A stretch of DNA of 57,547 nt from an uncultured Lachnospiraceae bacterium (GTDB taxonomy: Bacteria; Bacillota; Clostridia; Lachnospirales; Lachnospiraceae): contig CALWLS010000011.1 of NCBI GenBank assembly GCA_944381575.1, forward strand, positions 1 to 57,547, in the 5' to 3' direction. Positions 54,634 to 57,547 of this stretch are shown in pieces; position 1 is the stretch's first letter; every line of letters starts with the position of its first letter. The position numbers and the translations under genes are program-made. The notes below the pieces were generated by a model. That model was not told where the DNA came from and made no database searches. It worked only from the letters and a program-made list of their open reading frames with translations.

Positions 54634-55811
54634 GAGTTTTCAGGTCGACAACTGCGAAACCATAAGGATAGATCCTATCTGCCCGTCAATATTCGACGGC
54701 GGATGCAGGAGCTTATGAAGGGACATAAAATTACCCAGGCACAGCTGGCAACCCGCATCGGCAGCACCGAGAGCGCCATCAGCTGGTTTGTCAGCGGCAA
54801 GACCGACAAGATCAGCGCAGAGCATCTGATCCGTATTGCCAGGGTATTTAAGCTGATCGATGATACTGACGGCCAAGTAGAAGAAGCCCTCCGACTCCGC
54901 CTGCAGCTTGCAAAATCATCTGTTAAGAAGTATCAGGCCATGCAGAATGCTGTCTGCAAAGACGGCAGAGCTCATGGCATGTTCCAGTTCTACGGAGCCA
55001 ACCGCTCCGGCAGATGGGCAGGCAGACTAATCCAGCTGCAGAACCTTCCGCAGAACCACATGCCAGATATTGCGGATGCCAGAGCCATTGTGAAAGCTGG
55101 CGATTATGATACCCTGCAGCTGCTCTATGATGATATCCCGGACACACTGTCCCAGCTGATCCGGACAGCCTTTGTCCCACGTCCCGGATACAAATTCATT
55201 GTCAGCGACTTCTCCGCCATTGAAGCCAGAGTGCTGGCCTATCTTGCCGGTGAGAACTGGCGCTCCAAAGTATTTGCAGAAGGCAAAGATATCTATTGTG
55301 CCTCTGCCAGCCAGATGTTCGGCGTTCCGGTTGAAAAGCACGGTATCAACGGTCATCTCCGTCAGAATGGAAAAATTGCAGAATTGGCTCTCGGATATGG
55401 CGGGAGCGTTGGTGCTCTGAAGTCAATGGGAGCCTTGGAAATGGGACTGACCGAAGAAGAACTGCAGCCGCTGGTCAACTCCTGTCCTGGCGGAACTCCA
55501 ACACGATGATCACCGCATTCTGGTGGGACATCGACCGCGCCGTCAAAACCACAATCACACAGCGCATCCAGACCGAAGTGCGCGGGATCCGCTTCTTTTA
55601 TAAAAGCGGCATGCTGTTCATCAAGCTTCCCTCAGGCCGCCTGCTCTCCTACGTTAAACCCCGTATCGGAGAAAACCAGTATGGCGGCGAATCCGTCACC
55701 TATGAAGGAGTCGGATCAACAAAGAAATGGGAACGCATCGAATCCTACGGTCCGAAGTTTGTGGAGAACATCGTTCAGGCCGTCAGCCGCGACATCCTCT
55801 GTTACGTCTGA
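54634..55811 (+). pseudogene. XRE regulator / phage-type DNA polymerase I chimera, broken
   Basis: A single frame starts like an XRE regulator (MQELMKGHKITQAQLATRIG, HTH about to codon 50 of the ATG at 54703; open upstream to 54634 without a start). From about 54853 it continues as the C-terminal half of a phage-type family A DNA polymerase, with motif A SDFSAIEARVLAY and motif B RQNGKIAELALGYGG. At 55480-55489 a 5-base tandem duplication (TCCTG TCCTG) shifts the frame; reading past it continues as NSNTMITAFWWDIDRAVKT... to DILCYV. The chain ends before motif C (HDE), next to the IS21-type element. The product cannot be a working polymerase. Remnant of a prophage or element. Confidence 0.8.
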
Positions 55812-55835
55812 ATATTACGGTGCGGCGGAGCCGCC

Positions 55836-55868
55836 AGTCCGGTGTGGCGTGAGCCACCTGTCCGGACT
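55836..55868. repeat. Hairpin at the end of the IS21 element
   Basis: AGTCCGG-T-GTGGC-GTGA-GCCAC-CT-GTCCGGACT-type stem, next to a smaller GGCGGAGCCGCC palindrome (55824-55835). It lies between the polymerase remnant and istB, so it may block transcription into the element. Confidence 0.55.
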
Positions 55869-55889
55869 AACGGAGCCACCTATTGATAG

Positions 55890-56666
55890 TTATTCAGCCT
55901 GAGCTGGATCCAAGCCATATACCTCTCTCATGGAAAGGTCTCTTGATGGATCGATGCTCTCAATGTTGATCTTATATGAATCGTAAGATATACGATCCAT
56001 GATGGCATCTGCAAGAGTGCTTTCACCGCTGCAGATCTGCTGGTACCACTCACTTTCCCGGAACTTAGAGCAGAAGATGGTCGATGACTTTTTCCTGCGT
56101 TTGTGGATAAGCTCGAAAAGATTTCTGGCTTCCGACTCGGTCAGTTTGAGCAGGAGCCATTCATCAATGATCAGCAGGACTGGCTTGGTGTATTTCTTTA
56201 GCACGCTGGCAAAAGCACCGGAATCCCTGGCTGCCTGCAGATCCAGCAGCATATCTGGAAGACGGACATATTTTACGGTGTAATAGTGTTTACATGCCTC
56301 CATACCGAAGGCGCATGCCAAATAGGTTTTACCGCTTCCCGTTGCGCCGGTAATAAAAATGTTGCGGTACTCTGAGATGTATTCACAGGTTGCCAGACGG
56401 CTGATCAAAGCTTTGTTCAGTTTCCGGCCAGATTGATAGTCGATGGCTGCGATGCTGGCGTCTGGCTGCTCCAGTTCTGCCTGACGGATCAGCCTTTTCA
56501 GGCGGTTGTTTTTCCGGTTTGTATACTCAACATCAACCAGCATGCCGAAGCGGTCTTCAAACGGAACTTCCTTCATTGCAGAATCATTCATCTGGATCCG
56601 GAATGCATCTGCCATGGATGACAGGCGCATCTCGATAAGTTTATCAATGGTACTCTGATTGGTCAT
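55890..56666 (-). CDS. istB: IS21 helper ATPase IstB
   Basis: A 258 aa AAA+ protein with P-loop ITGATGSGKTYLA and Walker B LLIIDEW. IstB assists IstA in target selection and transposition. Starts 4 bases inside istA. Full length for the family. Confidence 0.94.
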   Translation of the reverse strand: MTNQSTIDKLIEMRLSSMADAFRIQMNDSAMKEVPFEDRFGMLVDVEYTNRKNNRLKRLIRQAELEQPDASIAAIDYQSGRKLNKALISRLATCEYISEYRNIFITGATGSGKTYLACAFGMEACKHYYTVKYVRLPDMLLDLQAARDSGAFASVLKKYTKPVLLIIDEWLLLKLTESEARNLFELIHKRRKKSSTIFCSKFRESEWYQQICSGESTLADAIMDRISYDSYKINIESIDPSRDLSMREVYGLDPAQAE

Positions 56667-57547
56667 GATCTTTTACCTCCGTAGTATCTGGCACCTCTTG
56701 TAATGCCACGTGCCTGTGATTGCGTATCAGATGAAATTGAATCCGGATTCTGGGAAACAGAATCGGAATCCTCTTTCATGGCAGCTAATAAATTTTTGAT
56801 ACTTTTATAACTGGGTGTTCTGGAATAAAGGAGCGCTCTTGAACAAGCTTCTTCCAGTTTGCTGGGAGAATGCTTCTCAGCCAGTTTCAGCAGCCCCATA
56901 CAGCTTCTGTAAGTCTGCTGTTCCACCCTGCCGGAGGTCAGGATTGCATCAACCACCTTCCTTGTGTTGATTCCAATCGAATCTGCCCATCTGCGGAAAC
57001 GGTCACCGTTCCATTCCAGATATTTCTGATGATCTGGCGGCATATGTTCCATTACCGTGGAGTATTGGCCGCTCCTGCCATGGAGACGGCGATGCGAGGC
57101 AATCCGGTTGTGATGATAAAATATTTCAATCGTTGTTTCTGTTATGCGCACATCGACCTTATCTTTGATATACTGATAAGGCACGGAGTAGTACATCTTG
57201 TCTACTGCGATGTGATAGTTGAACTGGACAGTGGCCTGTTTCCACTCCGCCAGTTCGAAGGGTGTGGCAGGCAACGGTGCCAGCAATGGCTTTTCTTCCC
57301 CAAGAAATAAACTGAGCCTGCTGCAATCCTTCTTTTGGAACTTCCTGGCATTGTAGGCATCCAGCTTTTCATGGATTGCAGCATTTAATTCTGCAAGGGA
57401 GAAAAACTGTTCATTTCGAAGGGCTGCGGTGATCCAGGTAGAGATCTTACCGACGGAACCTTCTACATTCGGTTTATCCTTGGGTTTCCGGACTCTTGCC
57501 GGAATGATGGCGACATTATAATGTTCTGCCATCTCATGATAAGTAGT
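56663..57547 (-). CDS. istA: IS21 transposase IstA (5' part outside the window)
   Basis: The C-terminal 294 or so residues of the DDE transposase. The frame stays open to the window edge (residues TTYHE before the internal Met at 57532). The catalytic Glu region RKPKDKPNVEGSVGKI is present; the two catalytic Asp residues and the N-terminal HTH lie beyond the window. C-terminal tail is Ser/Gln-rich and ends YYGGKRS. Confidence 0.93.
   Translation of the reverse strand, partial: TTYHEMAEHYNVAIIPARVRKPKDKPNVEGSVGKISTWITAALRNEQFFSLAELNAAIHEKLDAYNARKFQKKDCSRLSLFLGEEKPLLAPLPATPFELAEWKQATVQFNYHIAVDKMYYSVPYQYIKDKVDVRITETTIEIFYHHNRIASHRRLHGRSGQYSTVMEHMPPDHQKYLEWNGDRFRRWADSIGINTRKVVDAILTSGRVEQQTYRSCMGLLKLAEKHSPSKLEEACSRALLYSRTPSYKSIKNLLAAMKEDSDSVSQNPDSISSDTQSQARGITRGARYYGGKRS

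Larger units (their letters stand above)
55809..57547 (-). mobile_element. IS21-family insertion sequence (partial, runs off the window)
   Basis: An istA-istB gene pair on the minus strand, with the end of the element near 55809-55889. The outer end sits where the polymerase remnant stops. Terminal repeats cannot be confirmed as the other end is outside the window. Orientation and overlap of the two genes (4 bases) are typical of IS21. Confidence 0.75.

Overview
The window looks like chromosomal DNA of a strictly anaerobic, fermentative Clostridia-type Firmicute. A member of the Lachnospiraceae is my best guess, but the sequence does not prove it. The grounds are AGGAGG-type ribosome binding sites, sigma-A style promoters, pyruvate:ferredoxin oxidoreductase, a YtrA-type GntR/ABC operon, UPF0210/UPF0237 proteins and two membrane-bound ferredoxin-dependent [NiFe] hydrogenases. 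No rRNA or marker gene fixes the taxon.

Layout. 0.2-9.6 kb (minus strand): one compact operon for an Mbh-like group 4 [NiFe] hydrogenase carrying a complete Mrp-type Na+/H+ antiporter module, with hypA and hypB inside it. 9.8-13.7 kb (plus): an autoregulated-looking GntR/ABC ATPase/large permease operon. 13.8-26.6 kb (mostly minus): housekeeping genes (glmS, rlmB, trmO, tRNA-Thr, a LUD protein, M24 peptidase, HAD phosphatase, UPF0210/UPF0237, ilvE, an aminotransferase, hflX). 26.9-30.4 kb (plus): pyruvate:ferredoxin oxidoreductase. 30.6-35.7 kb (minus): a three-gene cassette of amino-acid permease, saccharopine-dehydrogenase-family enzyme and CoA-acylating-type aldehyde dehydrogenase. It sits behind a strong promoter, a tandem gcvT (glycine) riboswitch-like leader and a terminator. 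35.8-42.7 kb: a MATE exporter, the six-gene ech hydrogenase operon and divergent hypC. 42.9-47.9 kb: a heterodimeric ABC exporter with a MATE exporter. 48.3-51.9 kb: two tandem paralogous family-5 solute-binding lipoproteins without a transporter. 52.2-57.5 kb: an alpha/beta hydrolase, then an XRE/ImmA pair, a broken XRE-polA chimera and a partial IS21-family element running off the right edge.

How the genes fit together. Pyruvate oxidation by PFOR would reduce ferredoxin. Both hydrogenases have intact Ni-binding CxxC pairs and could oxidise that ferredoxin, evolve H2 and pump H+ or Na+. HypA, HypB and HypC serve nickel-site assembly; hypD, hypE and hypF must lie elsewhere. The riboswitch-controlled cassette looks like uptake of an amino acid or amine, NAD(P)-linked conversion, and entry of an aldehyde into acyl-CoA metabolism. 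Its substrate cannot be read from the sequence.

The best candidates for something undescribed are the gcvT-like leader with a divergent second aptamer in front of this unassigned cassette, and the Mbh-like hydrogenase whose NuoI-type subunit carries six [4Fe-4S] motifs instead of two.
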